Counted from the first letter of the stretch, positions 22,521 to 32,558 are shown. The stretch is DNA of 35,077 nt from JBCCGR01 sp039029195 (GCA_039029195.1 JBCCGR010000049.1:1-35077), one strand, 5' to 3'. Numbers and translations are program-made. The notes: a model not told the origin generated them from the sequence alone.

Positions 22521-24066
22521 GTGAGCGCAGGCCGAACATTCTTCTCATTTCCACTGATCAGCAACGCGCTGATCATCTGGGGTGTTACGGTGCCGATTAT
22601 CTAAAAACGCCCCACATCGACAGCCTTGCCGCAAGCGGCACACGGTTCAATCGCGCCTAGGTTGCCTCGCCAGTCTGTATGCCTAACCGGTCCAGCATTG
22701 TTACCGGCCAGACGCCATCGTTGCACGGCGTTCGACACAACGGCCTGAACCTTCCACTGAACACACGTACTATTGCTGATGTATTGCGGGACGCGGGATA
22801 TCGAACCTCGCTGGCAGGAAAAGCACATTTTCAATGTGTCACGCAAAACGCTGCGCGTTTGAGGGGGATCGCACCAATCAACCGCATCGGCAGGAAACCG
22901 GTCGATATGATCAGGAGATAGGCCCCCTGTGGCGTCAAAACCCGGATCGGGAGCTGGACCTTCCCTATTACGGCTTTGAACATGTGGACCTTGCATCCGG
23001 TCATGGCGACCAGGTGGACGGCCACTACAACCGCTGGGTGAGCGAACAGGGCGCAAACCTTGAGGAACTGCGCGGACCGGAAAACGCAATTTGCGATGGC
23101 CAGTGCCCGCTGTTCAAGGCCTGGCGTACCCGTGTTCCCAAAGAGCTGTATCCCACGCGATACATTCAGAACATGACGGAACAGGTTCTCGCAAAACACG
23201 CTTGCGCCGACGGCGAGCCGTTTTTTCATTGGGCGAGTTTCTGTGATCCTCATCACCCGTTCTCACCTCCCGGCCGATATTGGGACATGTACTCACCGGA
23301 TGACGTGACGCTGCCGGACTCAGCAAGCCATCGGTCCTCCGAAGGCTGGGCTGCGAGGCTGCGCGAACTTCGTCAATCGGGTCGGGCGGACCTCGCCGGA
23401 ACTGCGGCAATCGCGGCCACGGAGACTGAACTCAGATGGGCCACCGCGTTGACCTTTGGTCTGATCTCTATGGTGGATGATGCCGTCGGAGCAATTCTGG
23501 ACGCACTTCAACGCAATGGACAAGCGGACAACACGATTGTCATTTTCCTTGCCGATCACGGCGAACTTCTCGGTGATCACGGGCTGATTTTCAAAGGGCC
23601 ATATCACTATCAAAGTGTCACCCGTGTGCCATTGATATGGCACGACCACCGTCGTCGCCAAAGTGAAGTTTCCGAAACCCTGGTGAGCTCGGTTGATGTT
23701 TCAGCATCCATTCTGGATGCCGCGAACGTGAAAGGGTACGGCGGCATGAACGGCCGCAGCATTCTGAGCACGTCGGATGGGCCAAATCGCGATGCCATAT
23801 TGATTGAGGACGAGATACAGGCGGAGCTTCCCTGCACCAATATACGCGGTCGTGCCCGCTCGCTTGTGACCGATGAATGGCGACTGACCGTCTACGACAA
23901 TTTGGAGCAGGGGGAGCTCTTCAACCTCACCGAAGATCCCACGGAGAGCACCAACCGGTGGCAGGACCCATCGGCGGCCGGCAAGCGCGCTGAACTGATG
24001 GAGGCGCTTGCCCGGGAAATGTTGGCGCACTCGGAAACAGGAGCCTTACCAGAATTTGCGGCATGA
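22517..24066 (+). pseudogene. sulfatase-like hydrolase with an in-frame TAG and a frameshift
   Basis: The gene starts MSERRPNILLISTDQQRADH, typical of the sulfatase/alkaline phosphatase superfamily. TAG at 22658-22660 follows TRFNRA, where family members have RAY(V/T)SP; the frame continues VASPVCMPNRSSIVTGQ. The C-x-P-x-R motif (CMPNR) is the formylglycine-type site with Asn in place of the usual Ser. At about 22856 one T is missing (GCGCGTTTGAG), and the frame moves to EGDRTNQPHRQETGRYDQE, reading on through FHWASFCDPHHPFSPP and FLADHGELLGDHGLIFKGP to the stop at 24064. Restored length is about 516 residues. It overlaps tctA by ATGA. Choline sulfatase, arylsulfatase or phosphonate monoesterase are all possible original functions. 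Confidence 0.85.
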
Positions 24067-24107
24067 CAGATCAAACCGCAAAAAACCACCCAGCAAAGGA
24101 GGAGACT

Positions 24108-25135
24108 ATGAGACACATACTCAAACTTTTTGCCGCGATGATCGTCGCGGCTATTTGGACGATACCGGTGATAGCCGAATGTCCTGATCGGACAATCACT
24201 CTGGTTGTCGGGTCTGTTCCAGGGTCTGGACCCGACTTCCTGGCGCGCTCAATGAGCGAGGAGTTGGCAGCCGAACTGGGACAACCCATCGTGGTTGAAA
24301 ACCAGCCGGGCGCAGCCGGAAATGTGGCAGCGGCCGCAATATCCCGTGACACTCCTGATGGCTACCGGATCTTTATCGGCACCATCAATATGTCGACCGC
24401 GACCTGGCTGCCGTAAGCGCCGCCATATAACCCGTCAACCGATTTTGCCTTTGTCGGACGCGTGGGCGCCATTCCTGATGTTATCGCGGTCAACAAGTCA
24501 CTGGGCATCAAGACCATCGTCGAACTGATCGAAAAGGCCATGGCCGAACCTGGAAAGCTGAATTTTTTTCCCCGGGCGTAGGGTCCATGCAGCATATGGC
24601 GGCAAATGCGCTCTCATCTGAGGCAGGGATCGACATTTTCCACGTGCCCTAAAAAAGCGGCAAGGCAGCGACCACTGGTCTGTTGTCCAATGAAGTGGAA
24701 ATTGGTTTCCTAGGGTTCCCCCCGGTAATTTCGCTCATCAACTCTGGCGATGTAGTCGCATTGGCGGTTTCCAGTTCGGTGGAGACCCCGCTGTTGCCGG
24801 GTGTGCCTACTCTGACGAGCTCTGTCATGCCGGGCTATGTGGCAGAAGCCTGGTATGGCCTGTTTTTGCCAAAGGGAACGTCGGACGAAATCGTCAACAA
24901 GGTGAATGCGGCGCTCAACGCGGCATTGGCAAAACCAGCGGTCGCCGAGCGATTTGCGAACAAAGGCGCTGTGGTTTAGCCATCCACGCCCAAGGAGTTT
25001 GCAGATATTGTCGCTGCCGAGTCGCAAAGATGGAAATCCAAGCTCGAAGCGCTTGGTCTGGCGGGCACTCGCTTGTCAAATAAAACAAAGCCGTTTCGCC
25101 GTGCCTCAAATAGGGGCGCGGCGGATGCGTTTTAG
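24108..25135 (+). pseudogene. tctC: tctC, TTT transporter solute-binding protein, heavily decayed
   Basis: AAAGGAGG precedes ATG 24108. A signal peptide (MRHILKLFAAMIVAAIWTIP to VIA-E) leads into the Bug/TctC fold: ITLVVGSVPGSGPDFLARSM, IVVENQPGAAGNVAAAA. Lesions: TAA at 24414-24416 (after TATWLP); one base missing in the T7 run near 24558, beyond which the family text SPGVGSMQHMAANAL reads in the next frame; TAA at 24650-24652 after HVP, where the family has HVPYKG; and TAG at 24977-24979 before PSTPKEFADIVAAESQRW. The tail to TAG 25133 also looks altered. No product is likely. It is the last gene of the operon. Confidence 0.85.
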
Positions 25136-25228
25136 TGGGTGGTCGCTTTGACCGCTTAACCGCTAGCTGGCTTCAGTTTAGAAGTATTGACATAACCGGC
25201 ACGCCATTCCTGTGAGGCAGCCAATCCT

Positions 25229-26821
25229 CTATTGAGAGTCAGGCGCGCTGTTCCTCAAGTTCGTTCCATTTCCACCACCGTTTGCCGTTGATACGGTCAC
25301 CATATCACCGGGGGAGAGTTCCAGTCCCGATACAAATGCGTGGGTATTTGTGTCGCCTGTTCCAGACGTTACAGAGAGAGAGTTGGTGCCTCCCGGAGCG
25401 CCGTCTGAAAGGCTCCAGACCGGTTGCTTGTGGCGGCTGTAGCCTGCGGACAATAAGGCTGAACCGCGCATCACATAGCGCGTTTGCAGCCCTTTTCCTC
25501 CTGAGTGCCTGCCGCGACCTTCGGGCGTTTCATTGAGCTTCTTGTAAGCCACGTCAATGCCATATCGCGCCTCGCACACTTCGACAGGACAATTGAACGT
25601 GTCGCCATGGCTGGCGGAATACATGGCATCCAATCCGTCGCGGGTGGACGTCGCGCCCCAGCCGCCCATTTGTGGCTCAACCATTGTAAAGCGGCGGCCC
25701 GTATCGGGATGCTCTCCGGCAATTACAGTGCCGCAAATCGAAGCAAAATGCCCGGCAGGCAGACGCTCCGGCATTTCCTGCGCCAAACAACGCCATAACA
25801 TGTCGTAGAGCCGGATGCGGGTTTCAAAATAATATCCATGGGGCGCGATTCCTGCCGCATGAAAGATTGTGCCAGGTTTGGTGATGACCTTCAGCGCGTG
25901 AAACGATCCGGCATTGGCAAACCGCGTGGGGTCAGTGAGGGCCTTGAATATCATCTGGCACGAGATCACAGCTCCATCGTGACTCGTGTTGTATGGCGCA
26001 TCCCTTTGAACAGGATTGTCAGACAGATCGACCGTAAACGCTCCATCAGAAACAGTGATGGTTGCGTTCCATATCGCGCCGTCATCTTGCTCTTCTTCGA
26101 TACGGTACTGGCCTTCTGGCACGGTTTTCAGGCCTGCAGATCCACGCCTGCGCCCCTCGCTGAAGAGATCGTCGATGGCATTGTGGTAAGCATTGACACC
26201 GTAGGTTTCTGCCAGCAATTCAATACGGTTGGTTGCCTTGCGGGACGCGGCAATCTGGGCCCAGAGATCGCCCCTTGCGAATGAGGGAAGTCGCGAGTTG
26301 GCGGTGATAATGTCCATCACCGACTGCAACACTTCGCCATTTTCGAAGAGCTTTACGGAGGGCAGTCGTAATCCTTCCTGAAAGATTTCGGTCACGTCCA
26401 CCGCCATTGAGCCAGCGGTCTTGCCGCCAACATCGTTCCAATGCGCGATGGATGCTGTCCAGGCAATCAGAATGTCATCAATAAAGACCGGCTGTGCAAT
26501 CACCACGTCATTGAGATGGGTCACACCGCCGAAATACGGGTCGTTGGTGATGAAGATATCACCTGAACGCACGGTGTCGGCACGGTGAATTTCCAGGATG
26601 CGTTTCACCGCCTTGTCGAGAACGCCCACAAAAGTGGGAATGCCTGCGCCGGAGGAAACCAGATCGCCATGGGCATCGGTAATGCCTGTGCCCACATCAA
26701 GCACTTCGTAGATGATGGGGCTCATGGCGGTTTTCTTGAGCACCGCAAACATTTCGTCGGCAGCGGCAATGAGCCCGGCCTGAATCACCGAGGCCGTGAA
26801 TGGGTCAGTCGATGCACTCAT
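25229..26821 (-). CDS. hydantoinase B/oxoprolinase family protein, shortened C-terminus
   Basis: The 530-residue protein carries the HyuB hallmarks: ADEMFAVLKKTAMSPIIYEV, SGAGIPTFVGVLDKAVK, ITNDPYFGGVTHLNDVVIAQ, HWNDVGGKTAGSM and the C-terminal RGRHSGGKGLQTRYVM. It is a paralogue of the gene at 28815-30476. Where the paralogue ends GNGGGLGDPKERDRDAVRSD plus about 20 more residues, this copy reads ANGGGNGTNLRNSAPDSQ and stops, so the G-x-GDP-x-ERD tail is missing. The break is about 100 bases from the decayed tctC and may be part of the same erosion. It starts six bases after the M24 stop. HyuB acts with HyuA in ATP-dependent ring opening of hydantoin-like or 5-oxoproline-like compounds. Confidence 0.85.
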   Translation of the reverse strand: MSASTDPFTASVIQAGLIAAADEMFAVLKKTAMSPIIYEVLDVGTGITDAHGDLVSSGAGIPTFVGVLDKAVKRILEIHRADTVRSGDIFITNDPYFGGVTHLNDVVIAQPVFIDDILIAWTASIAHWNDVGGKTAGSMAVDVTEIFQEGLRLPSVKLFENGEVLQSVMDIITANSRLPSFARGDLWAQIAASRKATNRIELLAETYGVNAYHNAIDDLFSEGRRRGSAGLKTVPEGQYRIEEEQDDGAIWNATITVSDGAFTVDLSDNPVQRDAPYNTSHDGAVISCQMIFKALTDPTRFANAGSFHALKVITKPGTIFHAAGIAPHGYYFETRIRLYDMLWRCLAQEMPERLPAGHFASICGTVIAGEHPDTGRRFTMVEPQMGGWGATSTRDGLDAMYSASHGDTFNCPVEVCEARYGIDVAYKKLNETPEGRGRHSGGKGLQTRYVMRGSALLSAGYSRHKQPVWSLSDGAPGGTNSLSVTSGTGDTNTHAFVSGLELSPGDMVTVSTANGGGNGTNLRNSAPDSQ

Positions 26822-26827
26822 TTCTGA

Positions 26828-27931
26828 TCAGACTTCTGCGATGAACACGTCGCGGGGTAGTTCGGATAGGATTTCAGGACCATCGGCACGCAGGATCACG
26901 ATCTCCTCCAGCCTTATGCCAAAACGACCGGGGAGATAGATGCCCGGCTCGATGGAGAACACCATGCCTTCATCAAGCACCGTTTCTGATGTTGCGGTGA
27001 TGTAGGGCGGTTCGTGAACTTCAATGCCCAACCCGTGGCCGGTTCTGTGAACGAAGAACTCGCCATACCCCGCCTGCGCAATGATATCCCGGGCTGCTGC
27101 GTCAACTTCCTTGGCCTTGATCCCTGGCATCGTGGCGGAAAGAGCTGCCTCAACCGCATGGTTCACAATGTCATGCACCGCCTGATATCCATCGGGTGCC
27201 GAACCGATGACCGCCATGCGGGTCATGTCCGAAGGAAAACCATCCTTGCGCGCGCCCACATCGATGACGACGGCATCGCCTTCCTTGAGGAGCGTGGAAC
27301 CCGTTGCATGATGCGGAAACGCGCCGTTGCCACCCGTGCCGACAATCGAAAATTCGGTGCGCGCACCCTCGCTTGCATGGTGAGCGCGGATAATGTCGGC
27401 CACCTCCGTTTCCTTCATGCCGGGTTTCAAGGCGGCAAATCCGGCCTGCATGGCTCGATCATTGATAAGCGCGTTTTCCTTCAGAAGCTGATATTCGCGA
27501 TCATCCTTGCGCATGCGTAAGGCGCCCACCGTTGCTTCGGTGTAGTCGCGTCTGGCATTGGGCAGATTGTCCAACAGCAACAGTGCAAAATCAGCCCGCA
27601 TGGCTTCGTCAATTGCGACACCACGTGCCCGGTTTCCATCAATCGCTTCAAGCGCCTGGTTCAGCGCATCGCGAGGACCGTCTGCATCGGCCCATTCGTG
27701 AAAGGTGATGTCAGTGTGTTCGCGGGTTCCCTGGGCGTTCAGCGCGGGCATCAAAAATGCTTCGTTTTCGCGCCCAACCAGCAATAGACACGGCCGTTCA
27801 TCGGGATGCGGATGGAAACCCAGAAGCCAGTCCATATGAGGCCCAGGCCCGACGGCCACGAGATCGGTTTCGGTCTCGGTCATGCGACCTCTTAAGGCTG
27901 CAAGACGCTCGGTGGTGGGAAAAGGTGTCAT
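26828..27931 (-). CDS. M24 family metallopeptidase (aminopeptidase P / prolidase-like)
   Basis: The 367-residue protein has an N-terminal creatinase-type domain (about 1-130) and a C-terminal pita-bread catalytic domain. All five metal ligands are present: Asp in VIDVGARKDG, Asp in FPSDMTRM, His in HRTGHGLG, Glu in SIEPGIY and Glu in RLEEIV. Full ligands argue for an Xaa-Pro peptidase or related metallo-amidase rather than metal-free creatinase. The start chosen is ATG 27931, preceded by GAGGG; the longer open frame overlaps the preceding gene. It lies in the hydantoinase operon, 19 bases after the racemase gene, and may cleave the ring-opened product. Confidence 0.88.
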   Translation of the reverse strand: MTPFPTTERLAALRGRMTETETDLVAVGPGPHMDWLLGFHPHPDERPCLLLVGRENEAFLMPALNAQGTREHTDITFHEWADADGPRDALNQALEAIDGNRARGVAIDEAMRADFALLLLDNLPNARRDYTEATVGALRMRKDDREYQLLKENALINDRAMQAGFAALKPGMKETEVADIIRAHHASEGARTEFSIVGTGGNGAFPHHATGSTLLKEGDAVVIDVGARKDGFPSDMTRMAVIGSAPDGYQAVHDIVNHAVEAALSATMPGIKAKEVDAAARDIIAQAGYGEFFVHRTGHGLGIEVHEPPYITATSETVLDEGMVFSIEPGIYLPGRFGIRLEEIVILRADGPEILSELPRDVFIAEV

Positions 27932-27950
27932 TGATACCCTCATCAAAAGT

Positions 27951-28781
27951 TCAGGCTGCGTTGCGATTGTGATGCGGTTCGGCTTCAACGATGACCCTGC
28001 TTCCAAAAGCGGCGCCATCATCAAATCCGCCAAAGCGGGCAATTTCTTCTTCGGGAGGTGGTTCGCAGGACCATTTCCGGCTCGGTGTCCAACCGCATTG
28101 CCGCTTCAAAATTGCGGCATATTCTGCGCGTTTCAGAGCCGCAATCGATGGATCAATCACCGGAACACCAAGCGTCTCGGACAGGTCCGCGTGGAAGCCC
28201 ACTTCCAATGTGCAACCAAGGATGATGGATTCGGCGTAATCGTCTCCGATTGCTTTTCGCCCGGCCTCGATCAGTCGACGATTGGTCTCGGTGTGATCCC
28301 GCTGGAAGTCATTCACCCCCAACTCGACATGATAGAAGCCGGCAAGCCGATGTTCATGTCCATGTTCTCTCACGGTTGAATGCATCTGATGCACCCATTT
28401 GCGACGACCGACAATCACGCCAAAACGGTTCGACAGGCTGGCGGCAATTTCACAAGAGGCGACACAAGGTGCCGTCACAATCATGTCACCGGATATCTCC
28501 CGCGCATCGTGAAGGGCCGTGTCGTAGAAGCAACCGATGGCAATTGCGTCAAAACCTTCTCGCGCTGCTGCGCGAACGGCGCGAATGATACCGCGAGTCA
28601 CAATGGCTTCGTATGAGCGGTATTCGATATGAGTGAACGCGCCATCATCAAGCGGGAGACTGGTGACGTGCACTTCAGTGCCCGGCAGTTTGTGGTCCGC
28701 CGCCATTTTGGCGAATATGCCATCATCGGCCCCCCGATTGCCAACGGGGCTCAAGTACATAATCTTCAGCTCTGGGCTCAT
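27951..28781 (-). CDS. Asp/Glu/hydantoin racemase family protein
   Basis: The 276-residue protein has the two-Cys layout of the family: AIAIGCFYDTALHDARE (first Cys) and ESIILGCTLEVGFHADLSET (second Cys), with LGVPVIDPSIAALKRAEYAA near the C-terminus. Hydantoin and Asp/Glu racemases use such a Cys pair as acid and base. Maleate isomerases share the fold, so the reaction is not fixed. It lies between HyuB and the M24 peptidase, 33 bases after the former. A hydantoin or amino-acid racemisation step fits the neighbours. Confidence 0.85.
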   Translation of the reverse strand: MSPELKIMYLSPVGNRGADDGIFAKMAADHKLPGTEVHVTSLPLDDGAFTHIEYRSYEAIVTRGIIRAVRAAAREGFDAIAIGCFYDTALHDAREISGDMIVTAPCVASCEIAASLSNRFGVIVGRRKWVHQMHSTVREHGHEHRLAGFYHVELGVNDFQRDHTETNRRLIEAGRKAIGDDYAESIILGCTLEVGFHADLSETLGVPVIDPSIAALKRAEYAAILKRQCGWTPSRKWSCEPPPEEEIARFGGFDDGAAFGSRVIVEAEPHHNRNAA

Positions 28782-28814
28782 TGTGTGGCTTCCTCCGTGT
28801 TCAATTTGACCGGA

Positions 28815-30476
28815 TTACACCGGCCCATAAATCTCCTCGGCGCGTTCCTTGGTGATCAGCCCGTTCTTGATGTCGCTTCGAACGGCATCCCGGTCACGCT
28901 CCTTCGGATCGCCCAGTCCGCCTCCATTTCCGGTGATCACACGAATGACATCGTCCTTCTGGGTGACCTTGCCTGATACGAAGGCAAAGGATTCCGCGCC
29001 GCCCTCATTCGGTCTGAACTCCACATAGTTAGGGGAACCATCTGCACCGCCATCGACGCCCCATGCAGGAAATTTTGAGCGCGTATAGCCGGCTGTTAGA
29101 AACCCGTTGTCGCCACGAATGCGGTAATCCATCACGATGCCGCGTCCGCCGGTATGCTTGCCTTCTCCACCCGGCTCCAGATTGAGTTCCATTCGGTCCA
29201 CATAAAGACCGTTGCGTGCTTCGTTGATTTCGGCGGGGCAGTTGAACGTTTCGCCATGAAACCCGCAGAACATAGCGGAATTGCCGTCGCTGGTTCGGCT
29301 CGCCCCCCAGCCACCAAGTTGGGGTTCGATGATGGTGTATTGACGGCCAGTGTCGGGATGAATGCCACCGATAAACGTACCGCACACTGAACCGAAATGC
29401 CCCGCGGCCAAGCGATCCGGCATGTGTGGTGCAAGGCATCGCCACATGAGGTCGTAAACCCGTAGCTCGATCTCGTAGTAGAACCCAACCGGAGCCGGTT
29501 CCAGCGCGTCAAATACCGACCCTTTGCGCGTCAAAAGGTTGATTGGCCGAAATGAGCCGCCATTGGCTGGCGAATAGGGATCGGTCAGCGATTTGAAGAT
29601 CATCTGAGCCGCAACCATCACCCCGTCACGGCTCGTGTTCACCGGATTGTTGGCCTGATCCGGGTTGTCACGAAGATCGACCGTGAACGCATCACCATCG
29701 ATGGTGATCTTCACATTGAAGGTGCGCCCGTCATCTTGTTCTTCGGAGAGTTCAAATGTGCCGGATGGCAGCTGCGCCATCGCTTTGATCGAAGATTGTT
29801 CGCCATAGTCCATGAAGGACCGCATGGCGTTTTCAAACGTGCCAACGCCGTACTTGCCAGCGAGCTCGCGAAGCCGACGATCCCCAACCCGCACAGATGC
29901 GATTGCCGCCCAAACATCTCCCTCAAGAACATCCGGCATGCGGGAGTTGACTTTGATGATATCCATCACCGGCTTGATAGGCTCCCCGTTGGAGATGATC
30001 TTGATGGCAGGAAGGCGCAAACCTTCCTGAAAAATCTCCGTGGCCTCTCCGCTGAGAGAACCAGGCGCCATGCCACCAACGTCGGAATTGTGGGCGATGT
30101 TGGCCGTCCAAGCGATGATGCGATCATCAGCAAAGACCGGCATGGCGACCACGATGTCGTTAAGGTGGGTCACGCCGCCATAGTAGGGATCGTTGGTTGC
30201 GAACACGTCGCCAGGTTCAATATCGCCTTCGTTCGGAAATTTGGCGATGATCACCTTCACAGCCTTGTCGAGCACCCCAATGAAGGCTGGAATTCCGGCA
30301 CCTGATGAGGCGAGTTCACCTTTGCCGTCCATGATGCCGGTACCCATGTCGAGCACCTCATAAATGATGGAGCTCATGGCGGTTTTTTTCATCGCGGCGA
30401 ACATCTCGTCCGCGGCGGCCTGCAACGAGTTCTGGATGATCTCGAGTGTGATTGGATCGTTTTGGATGTCTGACAT
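28815..30476 (-). CDS. hyuB: hydantoinase B/oxoprolinase family protein (full length)
   Basis: The 553-residue protein contains ADEMFAAMKKTAMSSIIYEV, SSGAGIPAFIGVLDKAVKVI, FATNDPYYGGVTHLNDIVVA, HNSDVGGMAPGS, and the complete C-terminal tail with GNGGGLGDPKERDRDAV. It starts nine bases after the HyuA stop. It forms the second subunit with HyuA. The family includes N-methylhydantoinase, 5-oxoprolinase and acetone carboxylase beta-type subunits. The genomic context (racemase, peptidase, dipeptide-type transporter) favours a cyclic amide. Confidence 0.9.
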   Translation of the reverse strand: MSDIQNDPITLEIIQNSLQAAADEMFAAMKKTAMSSIIYEVLDMGTGIMDGKGELASSGAGIPAFIGVLDKAVKVIIAKFPNEGDIEPGDVFATNDPYYGGVTHLNDIVVAMPVFADDRIIAWTANIAHNSDVGGMAPGSLSGEATEIFQEGLRLPAIKIISNGEPIKPVMDIIKVNSRMPDVLEGDVWAAIASVRVGDRRLRELAGKYGVGTFENAMRSFMDYGEQSSIKAMAQLPSGTFELSEEQDDGRTFNVKITIDGDAFTVDLRDNPDQANNPVNTSRDGVMVAAQMIFKSLTDPYSPANGGSFRPINLLTRKGSVFDALEPAPVGFYYEIELRVYDLMWRCLAPHMPDRLAAGHFGSVCGTFIGGIHPDTGRQYTIIEPQLGGWGASRTSDGNSAMFCGFHGETFNCPAEINEARNGLYVDRMELNLEPGGEGKHTGGRGIVMDYRIRGDNGFLTAGYTRSKFPAWGVDGGADGSPNYVEFRPNEGGAESFAFVSGKVTQKDDVIRVITGNGGGLGDPKERDRDAVRSDIKNGLITKERAEEIYGPV

Positions 30477-30485
30477 CGCTCTATT

Positions 30486-32558
30486 TCATCCTTCCATCTC
30501 GATATGAACATTGCCGTAGCCATCAACGTGGGCCGAATTTCCGGGATGGAGCACGATGGTCGTGCCCGGATCCTCGACAATAGCTGGCCCGTCGAAGCGC
30601 ATTCCCGGTGCCAATTTTGTACCGTCGTAGATGGTGGCCGAATGCACGCCTTCCAGCGCATAGTCGACCTCGCGCTCGCCTTTGACCGAGCCGGACGCAT
30701 CGTTTGATCCGAGCGGTTGCTCTTTCATCGTCAGCTTGCCCACTTCGGCAGACGCAATCAGGTGAATTCCGACCATCTCGACAGGTGCATTCAGACGATA
30801 GGTGTATTCGCGCTCATAGGTTTCGTGGAAATCTGCCTCGATTTTGGCAAGCGCTGAGGCAGTCACCGTGCCGTCGAGCAGCACTTCGGTTGTATGTTCC
30901 TGGTTCTGATATCGGAACTTGCCAAACCTCAGAAACGTTACGGCTTCGGGCGCAATGCCTTCTGCCGCAAACTGTTCCTTTGCCGTGGCTTCTGCATCAG
31001 CGAAGGTTTGCTCAATCGCGTCTTCAGATCCCTCGGCAAGATCGAGCAGACGGGTGACGAAATAGTCTCGGCGCAGGTCCGACATCATCATGCCCCAGGC
31101 TGAGAAAACCGGTGCACCGGCAGGTACGACGACCTTCTTGACACCAAGCTCCGCCGCAAGGGCCATCGCATGCATTGCCCCACCGCCACCAAACGCAACG
31201 AGCGTGAAATCCCGAGGATCAAAGCCGCGATTGAGCGAGACCAACTTGAGCGCGTTGACCATGTTGTTGTTGGCAATCCGGATGATACCTCGTGCCGCCT
31301 CATCAAGCCCAACGCCAAGCTGATCACCTACTTTTTGGATGGCACTTTCTGCCGCCGGCATGTCGGCAACAACCTCACCACCACAAAAATAGTCCCGATT
31401 GATGCGACCGAGCCAGAGATTGGCATCGGTTGTCGTCGCTTCGTGTCCGCCACGACCGTAGGCCGCGGGTCCCGGCTGTGCTCCGGCTGATTGCGGGCCC
31501 ACATGCAGCTTCGCGAACTCGTCGACCCAGGCAATGGAACCTCCTCCATTGCCGATTTCGACAAGATCAACCACAGGCACCATGATTGGATAGCCCGCCG
31601 ACGTGCGGTCCCGTTCGATCCAGTAGTCGGTCATGATTTTGACCTGACCGTTCTCAATCAGCGAGCATTTTGCGGTGGTCCCACCAATATCGAGGGCAAG
31701 GACGTTCGGTTCTCCAATCAAGCGCCCAAGCTCTGCCGCTCCCCAGAACCCTGATGCGGGACCGGATTCCACCATGGTGATTGGAATGCGCGAAACAGAT
31801 TCCAATGAATCGACACCGCAATTCGACTGCATGATGTAGGGGCTGCCGGTGAAGCCCTGTGCTTTCAAACCCTCATCCAGACGATGCAGATACCGTTCTG
31901 CGGTCGGTTGAACATAGGCGGAAAGCACAGCCGTGTTGGTGCGCTCATATTCGCGCCACTCGCGCGTGATTTGATGCGAGGAAACCACAGAAACGTCCGG
32001 CCAAAGCCCTGCGATCTCATCCATAGCTGCCTGTTCGTGCTTGGTGTTGGCATAGGAATGCAGGAAACACACCGCGATTGCCTCAACACCTTCTGACTTG
32101 AAGTCGTCCAGAATGCCCGCCAGTGGGCCAAGATCGAGCGGGGTCATTTCCTCGCCGTGATAGTTCAGCCGCCCCGGCAGTTCGCGACGCAGATAGCGCG
32201 GTACAAATGGTTTTGGTTTTTCATAGTGCAGATTGAAAAAGTCCGGCCGGTTGCCGCGCGCGATTTCTAGCGTATCGCGAAATCCTTCGGTGGTGATCAG
32301 GCCAACCGTCACGCCTTTGCGTTCGGTCAGGGCATTGATGACCACCGTGGTGCCATGCGCCAGAAAGTCGACCTCCGCAGGATCGACATCACCCTTTTTC
32401 AAGACATCCAAGACACCGCGTTCAAAGTCTGGCGGTGTTGTGTCTGATTTGGCGGTGACGACTTTGGATTCACCGGTCTCGCTGTCCGTTTCAAAGCAGA
32501 CCAGATCGGTGAACGTGCCTCCGACATCGGTGGCAACGCGAACTGTTTTTTGAACCAT
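30486..32558 (-). CDS. hyuA: hydantoinase/oxoprolinase A subunit
   Basis: The 690-residue protein has the Hydant_A_N start (RVATDVGGTFTDLVCFETDS), DFLAHGTTVVINALTERKG, the second phosphate motif NVLALDIGGTTAKCSLI and the C-terminal VAFGGGGAMHAMALAAELG. These are the ATP-binding features of the sugar-kinase/Hsp70-like fold used for ATP-dependent ring opening. The start taken is ATG 32558, overlapping the GAF stop (TGATG) with GGAGG nearby; a GTG at 32561 is the alternative. It is complete. Confidence 0.92.
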   Translation of the reverse strand: MVQKTVRVATDVGGTFTDLVCFETDSETGESKVVTAKSDTTPPDFERGVLDVLKKGDVDPAEVDFLAHGTTVVINALTERKGVTVGLITTEGFRDTLEIARGNRPDFFNLHYEKPKPFVPRYLRRELPGRLNYHGEEMTPLDLGPLAGILDDFKSEGVEAIAVCFLHSYANTKHEQAAMDEIAGLWPDVSVVSSHQITREWREYERTNTAVLSAYVQPTAERYLHRLDEGLKAQGFTGSPYIMQSNCGVDSLESVSRIPITMVESGPASGFWGAAELGRLIGEPNVLALDIGGTTAKCSLIENGQVKIMTDYWIERDRTSAGYPIMVPVVDLVEIGNGGGSIAWVDEFAKLHVGPQSAGAQPGPAAYGRGGHEATTTDANLWLGRINRDYFCGGEVVADMPAAESAIQKVGDQLGVGLDEAARGIIRIANNNMVNALKLVSLNRGFDPRDFTLVAFGGGGAMHAMALAAELGVKKVVVPAGAPVFSAWGMMMSDLRRDYFVTRLLDLAEGSEDAIEQTFADAEATAKEQFAAEGIAPEAVTFLRFGKFRYQNQEHTTEVLLDGTVTASALAKIEADFHETYEREYTYRLNAPVEMVGIHLIASAEVGKLTMKEQPLGSNDASGSVKGEREVDYALEGVHSATIYDGTKLAPGMRFDGPAIVEDPGTTIVLHPGNSAHVDGYGNVHIEMEG

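Noticed and set aside
3678..24979. Stop-codon recoding (TAG/TAA read as Tyr)
   Set aside because: TAG and TAA also end intact genes here (tctB and DctP end in TAG, the MBL gene in TAA), and the lesions coincide with frameshifts, so recoding is not the simple explanation.
27932..28042. Longer N-terminus of the M24 peptidase starting at 28042
   Set aside because: It lies inside the preceding racemase gene, while the ATG at 27931 has GAGGG at good spacing and gives the usual family length.
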